Source: JBQCHF01 sp051954955 (GTDB lineage: Bacteria; Actinomycetota; Actinomycetes; Motilibacterales; Motilibacteraceae). Taken from it: a stretch of 9,841 nt of DNA. The number at the start of each line of letters is the position of its first letter. Position 1 is the first letter of the stretch. Below the pieces are notes generated by a model. The model was not told where the DNA came from. It did not search any database and saw only the letters and a list, made by a program, of their open reading frames with translations. Shown piece after piece: positions 1-7,129 of the stretch. Location: the NCBI GenBank assembly GCA_051954955.1, contig JBQCHF010000017.1, forward strand, positions 1 through 9,841, read 5' to 3'. The translations under genes were made by a program, and so were the position numbers.

Positions 1-1
1 C

Positions 2-730
2 GCCACGGCCAACCCGGACACTGAGCGCTCACCGCAGAATCCACTGCTCCCGGCCGTACCCGAAGGACAGGAACCGCTGCCCGGCCTGGCCGCCGTCCAG
101 GATGTCCTCGCGGCCGGACCCCAGGTGCAGGTCCCGTGGGCCGGCGCCCCCACCGCCCACGGGCGCGCGGTCCTGCCGGTCATCGTGTTCTCCGGCGATG
201 CCCTGCTCGACCCCGATGGGGAAGCCGGGTCAGAACCTGCGCTCTTGCGCGGGCACGGACCCGTACCGGCCGCCGTCGCCAGAGACCTGATCTTGGCCGA
301 GCAACGCTGGCGGATCGCCCTGGTCGACCAGAACCACCAGCTCCTCGCCGTCGACACCTACGAACCCAGCCAAGCCATCCGCGACTTCGCCATGACCAAG
401 CACGAACGCTGCTCCACCCCCGGCTGCACCAACCCCGCCACCCGCTGCGACCTCGACCACGAGCAAGCCCACGCCGACGGCGGCCCCACCGCCGCCGACA
501 ACCTCCCCCCCCGCTGCCGGTTCTGCCACATCCTCAAGACCCTGGGCAACACCAGCATCGACAGCGAACGGGACGAGCACGGCGAGACCCGCCGCGTCCT
601 GCGCATGCCCAGCGGACACACCTACCCCCTGACCGACCCACCCCTCACCGAACAGGGCACCGTCGGCGAGCCAGCTGACGGCACGACCAGCGGATGGGGC
701 GGTGCAGGACGCGAGGAGATCCCGTTCTGA
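2..730 (+). CDS. HNH endonuclease, DUF222/13E12-type, C-terminal part (5' end outside window)
   Basis: The reading frame is open from base 2 to TGA at 728-730, so the start lies upstream of the window. The HNH core spans about 410-541: two Cys in C-STPG-C, then CDLDH, DGGPT, a conserved Asn (DNL), then CRFCH and LKT. This order (CxxxxC, D-x-DH, GGPT, NL, CR-x2-H, KT) is typical of the C-terminal HNH domain of actinobacterial DUF222 proteins. The usual HH before the basic KT is CH here, but the final His (527-529) is kept, so the fold may still bind metal. The region before about base 330 would be the end of the DUF222 domain and the linker. The family is multicopy in actinobacteria (13E12 repeat proteins in Mycobacterium); its substrate is not established. 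The stop abuts the stop of the convergent gene at 731. Confidence 0.88.
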   Translation, partial: ATANPDTERSPQNPLLPAVPEGQEPLPGLAAVQDVLAAGPQVQVPWAGAPTAHGRAVLPVIVFSGDALLDPDGEAGSEPALLRGHGPVPAAVARDLILAEQRWRIALVDQNHQLLAVDTYEPSQAIRDFAMTKHERCSTPGCTNPATRCDLDHEQAHADGGPTAADNLPPRCRFCHILKTLGNTSIDSERDEHGETRRVLRMPSGHTYPLTDPPLTEQGTVGEPADGTTSGWGGAGREEIPF

Positions 731-1630
731 TCACTCGTCCGGCAGGCCGTTCTCACCTGAGAAGCGCGGGTCGATGTCAGTCGGCACCGGCAACGTCAGG
801 AGGTACCCGTCCTGCTCCCCGGGAAGGCGAAGTGCCTCGACCAGCCGGGGAGGGGCCGCCCTCAGGTCGAGGCGATAAGCGCCCTGCTCGGTCGCCTCGT
901 AGGCGATGACCCAGAGCAGGCGAGTGAGCAGCGCCGAGCGGTCCGCCAGACCTGGCAGGGCCTCGAGAGTGTCGAGGACCGCGGAGCGATCATCGGCCCA
1001 GGATGCGGCAGCGTGCGCGACCAGGGTCGGCCGCGCCTCGTTGGTGTACGCCTGAAGCCAGCACAGCAGCCGCCCCGCGAGCAGGCTGCTCCGCGCCCGG
1101 TCGACGTGCAGACCGGCCTCGCTGAGCCACCGCCCCGCGAGGGCAGGGTCGAAGTCCTGCACCGAGCCCCCACCCTTGACGATGACGTGGGCGCCCGGGT
1201 CGATCGGCTCCGTCCGCACCCGGCCGACGTAGTAGCGGTCACGCTCTGCCGGGGGCCTGTCGAGGTCGAGCATCACCGGCTCGCTCCGGGTCAGCCGCGG
1301 TGCCCACCGCACGCCGCCGGTCTCGAGCTGCTCCTTGAGCCTCCATCGGAGGTCCTGTGCCCACTCCCGTGCAGCCTCCTGTGCCGACTCGCCGACACCG
1401 ACCAACGCCGCCGACGGCCCGTGGGACCAGGACGTCAGCGGCCGGTCGTCGATCAGGTAGCCGTAGACGGTCGGATCTCTCCTCCACCTGAACGTGAGCA
1501 GGACGCCTCCTGGCGCGGGGATCGCATCCAGGAGCACGACACGGTCGGTGATCGCGCCGGGGCCGGAGAGGACCTCGCGTGCCGCCGCGGCCGCGCGCGT
1601 CGACCAGTCAGGTGCCTGCCCCGTGGTCAT
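731..1630 (-). CDS. Hypothetical protein, 299 aa, last gene of a three-gene cluster
   Basis: An ATG start (1628-1630) and a TGA stop (731-733) enclose 299 residues. I do not recognise the family. The protein has no signal peptide or obvious membrane span and looks soluble and cytoplasmic. The N-terminal half is rich in Trp and Arg (FRWRRDPTVYGY, AREWAQDLRWRLKEQL) and suggests a mixed alpha/beta domain. The second half is mostly helical and rich in Leu and Ala. It starts 36 bp after the stop of the zinc-ribbon gene on the same strand, so co-transcription is likely. No good Shine-Dalgarno sequence precedes the ATG, so translation may depend on coupling or a weak site. GC-rich codon use with long open frames on other strands is normal here; this frame is preferred because it tiles without overlap with its neighbours. 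Confidence 0.72.
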   Translation of the reverse strand: MTTGQAPDWSTRAAAAAREVLSGPGAITDRVVLLDAIPAPGGVLLTFRWRRDPTVYGYLIDDRPLTSWSHGPSAALVGVGESAQEAAREWAQDLRWRLKEQLETGGVRWAPRLTRSEPVMLDLDRPPAERDRYYVGRVRTEPIDPGAHVIVKGGGSVQDFDPALAGRWLSEAGLHVDRARSSLLAGRLLCWLQAYTNEARPTLVAHAAASWADDRSAVLDTLEALPGLADRSALLTRLLWVIAYEATEQGAYRLDLRAAPPRLVEALRLPGEQDGYLLTLPVPTDIDPRFSGENGLPDE

Positions 1631-1666
1631 GAGCGGACGCCGACGCTCGAACGACTCCGCACCACG

Positions 1667-2767
1667 TCAGACGTCGTTCGCCGTGCGGGTGGGCAGCCCG
1701 TACTTCTCAGCGATCGGGTTCCACAGCGTGACGAAGATGCCTTTCGCGCTCTGGGCCGACCGGGACAGCTGGTTCCCCTCGCGCAGGGCCTGCGCCGGCG
1801 GGGCCTGCCCTGGCGTGCAGCCCTGTGCGTCGTCGGCCCACTGCACGTAGGCCTGGTCCGCGGCGATCGAGGCCTGCATCGCGCTGGCGAGCGCGCCGAC
1901 GAGCTGCTCGCCCGACGGCAACGCGGCGACCTGCGCGCCCGGCAGCGCCTGCAGGTCGGCCAGGATCCGCTGTCGCTCGTCCACGACCGACTGGATGGTG
2001 GAGGCGGCCCCGGCGGGGTCGATGCGACAGGTGCCGAGCGGACCGGTGGCGGAGTTGAGGGTGCCCCGGGCCTCGTCGCTGCGGACCAGCAGCCCCTCGA
2101 TACCGCGGGCCACCGCCGCCGGATCGGCTGGAGCGGTCGGGGACGCGGACGGCGCCGGCGATGCGCTGGAGGGCGAGGTCGAGGCGGCCGGAGCGGACGA
2201 GCGCGCGGGGGCGGAGGCGGCCGTCGCCGGGTCCGGTCCACCGCGCAGCGCGAACGCGGCGAGCACGGCCAGCCCGCCGGCCGCGAACGCTCCGATCAGG
2301 AGCAGGCCACCGGGCAGGCGGCCACGCGCACCGCCGAGCCCCCCTCGCCCGCGGCCTGTCCCCTCATCCCGGGCGAGTGCGGAGGTGCCGGGCGAGAGGT
2401 CGTCGAAGAGCAAGCGGCCGGATGTCGCGGCGGAACCGGAAGGGTCATCGGGGGTGGGTGCCGACCCGGCGGAGACCGGCTGCGACGGCGCAGGCGAGTG
2501 GCGCGGCAGCGCCGGCACGACCGGCAGCTCCTGCGTCTCGGCCGCCGATCGCGGCAGGTCCTCGCCCGGCATGGCGGGGTCAGGGTGCCGATCCACGGGG
2601 CGGCTGCGCCCGTCCGGCTCGACGTCGTCGAAGAACTGCAGGATGGACGTCGGCACCTCGTCGGCCACCGGCGCGGCGGCCAGCGAGCGACCGCACGCCG
2701 GACAGCCGAGCAGGCCGTTGGAGACGTCGACGTCGGTCCCGCAGGTCGGGCACGTCCGGATCGACAT
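1667..2767 (-). CDS. Zinc-ribbon, single-span membrane protein with secreted C-terminal domain
   Basis: This 366-residue protein begins with a zinc ribbon: CPTC at 6-9 and CPAC at 22-25. A long Pro/Ser/Ala/Asp-rich, probably disordered cytoplasmic segment follows (about 35-148). A single hydrophobic span lies at about 153-174 (LPGGLLLIGAF to AAFAL), followed by an Ala/Ser/Pro linker (about 180-218) and a mostly helical domain (about 219-360) with two cysteines, C247 and C317, that could form a disulfide outside the cell. The Arg-rich stretch before the span (RGRGGLGGARGR) fits an N-inside orientation. The start is well supported: GGAGG (complement of 2777-2781) lies 9 nt before the ATG. It sits 55 bp downstream of the HEAT gene and 36 bp upstream of the 299-aa gene. 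The architecture suggests a sensor or anchored scaffold, but no specific function can be assigned. Confidence 0.82.
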   Translation of the reverse strand: MSIRTCPTCGTDVDVSNGLLGCPACGRSLAAAPVADEVPTSILQFFDDVEPDGRSRPVDRHPDPAMPGEDLPRSAAETQELPVVPALPRHSPAPSQPVSAGSAPTPDDPSGSAATSGRLLFDDLSPGTSALARDEGTGRGRGGLGGARGRLPGGLLLIGAFAAGGLAVLAAFALRGGPDPATAASAPARSSAPAASTSPSSASPAPSASPTAPADPAAVARGIEGLLVRSDEARGTLNSATGPLGTCRIDPAGAASTIQSVVDERQRILADLQALPGAQVAALPSGEQLVGALASAMQASIAADQAYVQWADDAQGCTPGQAPPAQALREGNQLSRSAQSAKGIFVTLWNPIAEKYGLPTRTANDV

Positions 2768-2822
2768 GCACCCGATCCTCCCATCCGTCCTTGGACCGGC
2801 TGCCGGCCCTGCTGCCGCGGCG

Positions 2823-3722
2823 CTATGAGGGCGTCGGGGCAGCTGGCGACCGATGCGCGGCCGCGGTGTCGAGCTCGAGCACCCGCCGGGCCAGCAGCTG
2901 CACCCGGCGGTCGACGTCCTGCACCGCGTCGCGCACCGCCTCGGTGGCCCGGCGGCGCTCCTGCTCGTGCGCCGGGTCGGCGAGGGCAGGAAGGGTGCCG
3001 GTGAGCGCGGTGAGGGCGCGGACGCGGACCTCCGGGTGCTCGTCGCCGACGGCGTCGGCGAGCGGCGCCAGGGCGCTCGGGCTCACCATGAAGCCGAGCA
3101 GGTCCACCACCTGCCCGCGCACCTCGGCGTCCGGGTCGGTTCGTCGGGCCACGAGCTCGTCGAACGCGTCCTCGCCGAAGGACTCGATCGCGGAGACGAG
3201 GGTGGTGGTGGACTCCTCGCTCGTCCGGCCGAGCAGCGAGACCAGGACCGGCACGGTGGCCGGGTCGCCGATCTGGCCGAGGGAGAAGACGATCCGGTCG
3301 CGCAGCGCCGGCTCCGCCGCGGGGAGCGCGTCCAGCAGCGCGGGCACCGCGGCCGGGTCGCCGAGCTTGCCCATCACCTGCACCGCCGCCAGCGCAGCCT
3401 CCACCGGCCCGCTACGGACCAGGTCCGCGAGCGACGGCACGGCGGCAGGTCCCAGGCGGACCAGGGCCCAGACCAGCATCTCGCGCACGAAGAAGTCGTG
3501 CTCCGATGCCAGCGCGGACACCAGGTCATCGAGCCGCTCGGCGTCACCCGCGGTGCCGATGGCGACCGCCGCGTCGAGGCGGACGTTCTTGTCCCTGCTG
3601 CGCAGACCGTCCGTGCCGTCCGTGCTGTCCGTGCCGTCGGTGCCGCCCGTGCCGCCCGTGCCGTTCGTGCTGCCGGTGCTGCCCGTGTCGTCCCCCGTCA
3701 CCCGGGCGACGGTACCGGCCAC
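2823..3722 (-). CDS. HEAT-repeat domain protein, 299 aa
   Basis: After a low-complexity Gly/Thr/Asp/Ser segment (about residues 11-39), the protein is a run of roughly six to seven helical HEAT-like repeats of about 30 residues (about 42-245). Examples are RDKNVRLDAAVAIG, HDFFVREMLVWALVRLG, LRDRIVFSLGQIGDPATVPVL, DAEVRGQVVDLLG and HPEVRVRALTAL, with the D-x-x-VR-x-x-A-x-x-ALG pattern of PBS-lyase HEAT proteins. A charged helical tail ends the protein. Such solenoids usually bind other proteins; no catalytic residues are visible. The GTG at 3720-3722 is the furthest upstream start in frame, but GGAGG (complement of 3723-3727) touches it with no spacer. GTG at codon 8 (3699-3701) lies 21 nt from the same GGAGG, so the true start is uncertain. 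TAG stop at 2823-2825. It is probably the first gene of the 3722-731 cluster. Confidence 0.83.
   Translation of the reverse strand: MAGTVARVTGDDTGSTGSTNGTGGTGGTDGTDSTDGTDGLRSRDKNVRLDAAVAIGTAGDAERLDDLVSALASEHDFFVREMLVWALVRLGPAAVPSLADLVRSGPVEAALAAVQVMGKLGDPAAVPALLDALPAAEPALRDRIVFSLGQIGDPATVPVLVSLLGRTSEESTTTLVSAIESFGEDAFDELVARRTDPDAEVRGQVVDLLGFMVSPSALAPLADAVGDEHPEVRVRALTALTGTLPALADPAHEQERRRATEAVRDAVQDVDRRVQLLARRVLELDTAAAHRSPAAPTPS
3607..3687 (-). repeat. Nine tandem 9-bp units inside the HEAT gene
   Basis: Nine consecutive 9-bp units of the type CCGTCCGTG (plus strand) run without a gap, with changes at one to three positions per unit. Read on the minus strand they encode a Gly-Thr-Asp / Gly-Thr-Gly / Ser-Thr-Asp tripeptide repeat at about residues 12-39 of the HEAT protein. 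Because the unit is three codons long, gain or loss of units would keep the frame and only change the length of the flexible N-terminal tail. Confidence 0.85.
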
Positions 3723-3915
3723 CCTCCGCCACGACCAGCCGCATTCGCGCCGGTCGGTCCCGGTTCTCCCGTCTCGCCGAGGCCCGCCAGGGAGCGAGAG
3801 CGGGACCTCGGTCCCTCAACACGCTGCGCCTCCTCGCGCACGGTGGACCCGGGTGGCGCGAGCCGGTCGGGGCGCGGGGGTGCGGACCGGCTCGCGCCGC
3901 TGCGGGGAGGTCGCG
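3723..3915. promoter_or_regulatory. Divergent intergenic region between HEAT cluster and HAD/GH65 operon
   Basis: These 193 bp separate genes pointing away from each other and must hold both promoters if each cluster is transcribed from here. I see no convincing -10/-35 pair, which is usual at this GC content. Two symmetric elements are present: a short one, GGGACC-TC-GGTCCC (3802-3815), and the 14-bp inverted repeat at 3855-3898. A good ribosome-binding site for the HAD gene, GGGGAGG at 3904-3910, lies 5 nt before its ATG. Confidence 0.6.
3855..3898 (+). repeat. Perfect 14-bp inverted repeat in the HAD/GH65 leader
   Basis: GGCGCGAGCCGGTC at 3855-3868 is exactly complementary to GACCGGCTCGCGCC at 3885-3898, with a 16-nt G-rich spacer. 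The right arm ends 5 nt before the GGGGAGG ribosome-binding site (3904-3910) and 17 nt before the ATG at 3916. In RNA this would be a very stable stem next to the start site; in DNA it could be an operator for a dimeric repressor. No T-run follows, so it is not a standard terminator. Confidence 0.75.
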
Positions 3916-4685
3916 ATGACCGTGCTGCTCGACCCCCAGCGCTTCGACGCCGTGCTGCTGGACATGGACGGCGTCGTCACCGACACCGCGGCGGTCCACC
4001 GCCGCGCCTGGGGCCGGCTGTTCGACCCGATCCTGCACGAGCACGCCGCCCGGACCGGGACGCCGTTCGTCCCGTTCAGCGACGAGGACTACCTGCGCCA
4101 CGTCGACGGCCGGCGCCGGGAGGACGGCGTCCGCGTCTTCCTGGCCAGCCGGGGCGTCGACGTCGTCGCGGGCGAGCCGGGCGACCCGCGGACCGCTTCA
4201 CGGCGGTGGGGCTGGGTCGGCGCAAGAACGCCTACTTCCTCGAGTCGGTGGCCACCGACGGGGTGCGCCCGTTCCCGGGCACGGTTCGGCTCGTGCACGC
4301 CCTGGCCACGGTCGGCATCGCCTGCGGGGTCTTCACCGCCTCGCGGAACGCACGTCACGTCCTCACCGCAGCCGGTGTCGCCGATCTGTTCGGGACGGTC
4401 GTGGACGGTGACGACGCCGCACGCGCGGGTCTGGCGGGCAAGCCGGCCCCGGACGTGCTGCTGGAGACGGCGCGGCGGCTGGGGGCCTCACCTGCCCGCG
4501 CTGTGGTGGCCGAGGACGCCCTCGCGGGCGTCGCCGCCGGGCACGCCGGCGGCTTCGCCCTCGTCCTGGGCGTGGACCGCGGCGGGCCCGCGTCCGGGCA
4601 GCGCGCCTCGCTGCTGGCCGCCGGTGCAGACCTGGTAGTCGGCGATCTCAGCGAGGTGCTGGTGATGACGGGGGTGCGGCGGTGA
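3916..4685 (+). pseudogene. Beta-phosphoglucomutase-like HAD hydrolase, frameshifted near 4186-4197
   Basis: The expected enzyme converts beta-glucose 1-phosphate to glucose 6-phosphate. The ATG at 3916 follows GGGGAGG with 5-nt spacing. The first frame gives HAD motif I (LLDMDGVVTDT, nucleophile D16 and acid/base D18) and the cap signature DGRRREDGVRVFLASRG. At about 4186-4197 (GDP, then DRFTAVGLG) the homology moves to another frame that supplies RKNAYFLE, motif II (FTASRN), motif III Lys (GLAGKPAPDVLLE) and motif IV acids (VVAEDALAGV), ending at TGA 4683-4685. One missing base in the CCCGCGG tract explains this. Repaired length is about 256 residues, close to Rv3400 of M. tuberculosis as I recall it. 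The stop overlaps the GH65 start at GTGA. Either a sequencing error or a true inactivating mutation is possible; all motifs are intact, and I lean to an error or a very recent lesion. Confidence 0.85.
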
Positions 4686-7129
4686 ACAGCTGGGTGCTGC
4701 GGTACGAGGGCTACGACGCCGCGTCGGAGGGCGTGAGAGAGGTCCTGTGCGCGTTGGGGAACGGCCGGTTCGCCACTCGCGCGGCGGCCCCGGAGGCCAC
4801 CGCCGACGGGACGCACTATCCCGGCACCTATGTCGCCGGCGTCTTCGACCGGATCGACGGCACGGTCGACGGGCACACCGTCAGCAACGAGAGCATCGTC
4901 AACCTGCCCGACTGGCAGTCACTGCGCTTCCGCTTCGGAGACGGGGACTGGTTCGACCTGGACAGCGCACAGGTGGAGAACTACGTGCAGGAGCTCGACC
5001 TGCGTCGCGGGGTGCTGGTGCGCCGTTTCGTGGTGGTGGGGGACGACGGCCACCGGACCTCGGTGGCGCAGCGCCGGTTCGTCTCGATGGCCGATCCCTT
5101 CGTGGCCGCTCTGGACACCACCTTCGTCCCGCAGCGGTGGTCCGGCCCCGTCACCGTGCGCAGCGGGGTGGACGGGCGGGTAGCCAACGCCGGCGTGCCC
5201 CGGTACCGCGGGCTCGGCGGCGACCACCTCGACGTCGAGGACTCCGACGTGTCGTCGGAGGACGGTGTCTGCGCCCTCGACGTCGTCACCCGTCAATCCC
5301 GCCGGCTGGTGTCGACCGCCGTACGGCACCAGCTCCTGTCGCCCGCGGGCGAGGTGAAGGCGCGGGAACGGCACGAGCTCGTGGAGGACCGCTGGGTGAG
5401 CGAGGAGCTGGTGCTCGACGCCCACGACGGCGAACCGGTGACGGTGGAGAAGGTGGCGGTCGTCGTCACCAGCCGGGATCGGGCGATCAGCACGCCCGCC
5501 GAGGCGTGCCGGGAACGGGTCCGCGCGCTGGTCGGCTTCGACGCGCTGCTGCGACGGCACGTGCTCGCCTGGGACCACCTGTGGGCCCGCTGCGACCTCG
5601 CGATCGAGGTCGAGCCGCAGGCCGTCCATGAGGCGGCCGGTATCGACGCAGCCCTCGTGCTGCACCTGCACCTGTTCCACCTGCTGGAGACGCTGTCCAC
5701 CCACAGCATCGACCTCGACGTCGGGATCCCCGCCCGCGGACTGGTCGGCGAGGCTTACCGCGGTCACGTGTTCTGGGACGACGTCTTCGTGTTCCCCTGG
5801 CTGGCACTGCGGATGCCCGAGCTGGCGCGCTCGCTGCTGCTCTACCGCTGGCGGCGCCTGCCCGAGGCGCGGCGGGCGGCGCACGCGGCGGGGCTGCGCG
5901 GGGCGCTGTTCCCGTGGCAGAGCGGCTCGGACGGGCGCGAGGAGACCCAGCGGCTCCACCTCAACCCCCGATCCGGGCACTGGCTGGAGGACCACTCGGA
6001 CCTGCAGCGTCACATCGGCCTGGCGGTGGCGTGGAACACCTGGCACTACTACGAGGCGACCGGGGACCTCGACTTCCTGGCGCAGCAGGGCGCCGAGCTG
6101 GTCCTGGAGGTGGCCCGCCTCTTCGCCGGGCTGGCCGGCTACGACAGGGCGTCGGACCGCTACCGGATCACCGGCGTCGTCGGCCCGGACGAGTACCACG
6201 ACGCCTACCCCTGGCGCGACGAGCCAGGACTCGACGACAACGCCTACACCAACGTGATGACCAGCTGGGTGCTCTCCCGGGCGCTGCTCGCCGTGGATGC
6301 CCTGCCGGAGCGACGCCGCCAGCAGCTGCTGGACCTGCTCGAGGTCCGGCGCGAGGACCTCGAGCTGTGGGACCACGTCAGCCGCCGGCTGCGCCTGTGC
6401 TGGACGCCCTCCGGGGTGCTGCTGCAGTTCGACGGCTACGACCGGCTCGAGGAGCTGGACTGGGCGGGCTACATCGAGCGCTACGGGGACATCTCACGGC
6501 TGGACCGCATCCTGGAGGCGGAGGGCGACAGCACCAACCGCTACCAGCTGGCCAAGCAGGCCGACGTCCTCATGCTGTTCTACCTGCTCACCCCGGACGA
6601 GCTGCAGGAGGTGGTGGAGCGCCTCGGCTACCGGTGGGACCCGTTCCTGGTGGAGCGGAACACCCAGCACTACCTCCAGCGCACCGCTCACGGCTCGACC
6701 CTGTCCAAGCTGGTGCACGCCTGGGTGCTCGCGCGGACGGATCGCCCGGCCGCGTGGCGCTACTTCCTCGAGGCGTTGGAGAGCGACGTCGCGGACGTCC
6801 AGGGCGGCACCACCCGCGAGGGGATCCACCTGGGCGCGATGGCGGGCACGATCGACCTGCTGCAACGCGGTTTCACCGGGCTGTCCACGCGCGGAGCCGC
6901 GCTGCGGCTGGACCCGTGCCTGCCCGACGGCCTGCGCCGGCTCGCCTTCCGGATGCGATTCCGGGAGCACTACGGGCTCGAGGTCGTCGTCACCCACGAC
7001 GAGCTCGCGGTCGGCGGGCACGGCCGTCCGGGGCCGCCGCTGGTCCTGGTGGCCGCGGGACGGCGGCTCACCCTGGACCCGAGCGGGCGCACGACCATCC
7101 CGCTCACTCCCCCGCCGACGTCGGACTGA
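4682..7129 (+). CDS. Glycoside hydrolase family 65 protein, probable disaccharide phosphorylase
   Basis: This 815-residue, probably cytoplasmic protein has the full GH65 layout: an N-terminal beta-sandwich (about 5-270), a linker, an (alpha/alpha)6 catalytic barrel (about 320-700) and a C-terminal beta domain (about 705-790). Signature segments are FWDDVFVFPW (364-373), VVGPDEYHD with the probable general acid E504, KQADVLML (625-632) and AHGSTLSKLVHAW, whose H670-S675 segment matches the phosphate-binding loop of maltose-type phosphorylases. Inverting GH65 phosphorylases split maltose, trehalose, kojibiose or similar sugars with phosphate to beta-glucose 1-phosphate. The upstream HAD partner fits that product. 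Substrate cannot be read from the sequence. The GTG start (4682-4684) overlaps the HAD stop as GTGA, implying translational coupling. The pair matches the Rv3400/Rv3401 order in mycobacteria. The 3' end overlaps lysR by 26 bp, tail to tail. Confidence 0.92.
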   Translation: MNSWVLRYEGYDAASEGVREVLCALGNGRFATRAAAPEATADGTHYPGTYVAGVFDRIDGTVDGHTVSNESIVNLPDWQSLRFRFGDGDWFDLDSAQVENYVQELDLRRGVLVRRFVVVGDDGHRTSVAQRRFVSMADPFVAALDTTFVPQRWSGPVTVRSGVDGRVANAGVPRYRGLGGDHLDVEDSDVSSEDGVCALDVVTRQSRRLVSTAVRHQLLSPAGEVKARERHELVEDRWVSEELVLDAHDGEPVTVEKVAVVVTSRDRAISTPAEACRERVRALVGFDALLRRHVLAWDHLWARCDLAIEVEPQAVHEAAGIDAALVLHLHLFHLLETLSTHSIDLDVGIPARGLVGEAYRGHVFWDDVFVFPWLALRMPELARSLLLYRWRRLPEARRAAHAAGLRGALFPWQSGSDGREETQRLHLNPRSGHWLEDHSDLQRHIGLAVAWNTWHYYEATGDLDFLAQQGAELVLEVARLFAGLAGYDRASDRYRITGVVGPDEYHDAYPWRDEPGLDDNAYTNVMTSWVLSRALLAVDALPERRRQQLLDLLEVRREDLELWDHVSRRLRLCWTPSGVLLQFDGYDRLEELDWAGYIERYGDISRLDRILEAEGDSTNRYQLAKQADVLMLFYLLTPDELQEVVERLGYRWDPFLVERNTQHYLQRTAHGSTLSKLVHAWVLARTDRPAAWRYFLEALESDVADVQGGTTREGIHLGAMAGTIDLLQRGFTGLSTRGAALRLDPCLPDGLRRLAFRMRFREHYGLEVVVTHDELAVGGHGRPGPPLVLVAAGRRLTLDPSGRTTIPLTPPPTSD

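Noticed and set aside
1013..3004. 663-residue open frame on the plus strand across the minus-strand cluster
   Set aside because: Arg/Pro/Gly-rich composition with no domain; it is a GC-driven shadow of the zinc-ribbon and 299-aa genes, which show real motifs and tile cleanly.
4186..4197. Programmed -1 ribosomal frameshift in the HAD gene
   Set aside because: No X-XXY-YYZ slippery heptamer and no obvious downstream pseudoknot; relatives encode this enzyme in one frame as far as I know.
2161..4638. 825-residue plus-strand open frame running into the HAD gene
   Set aside because: Only the part from 3916 to about 4190 carries HAD homology; the rest is antisense to the HEAT and zinc-ribbon genes or out of frame, and extreme in Arg/Ser.
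4919..6376. 485-residue minus-strand frame opposite GH65
   Set aside because: Val/Gly/His-rich antisense shadow; the GH65 signatures on the plus strand settle the coding strand.
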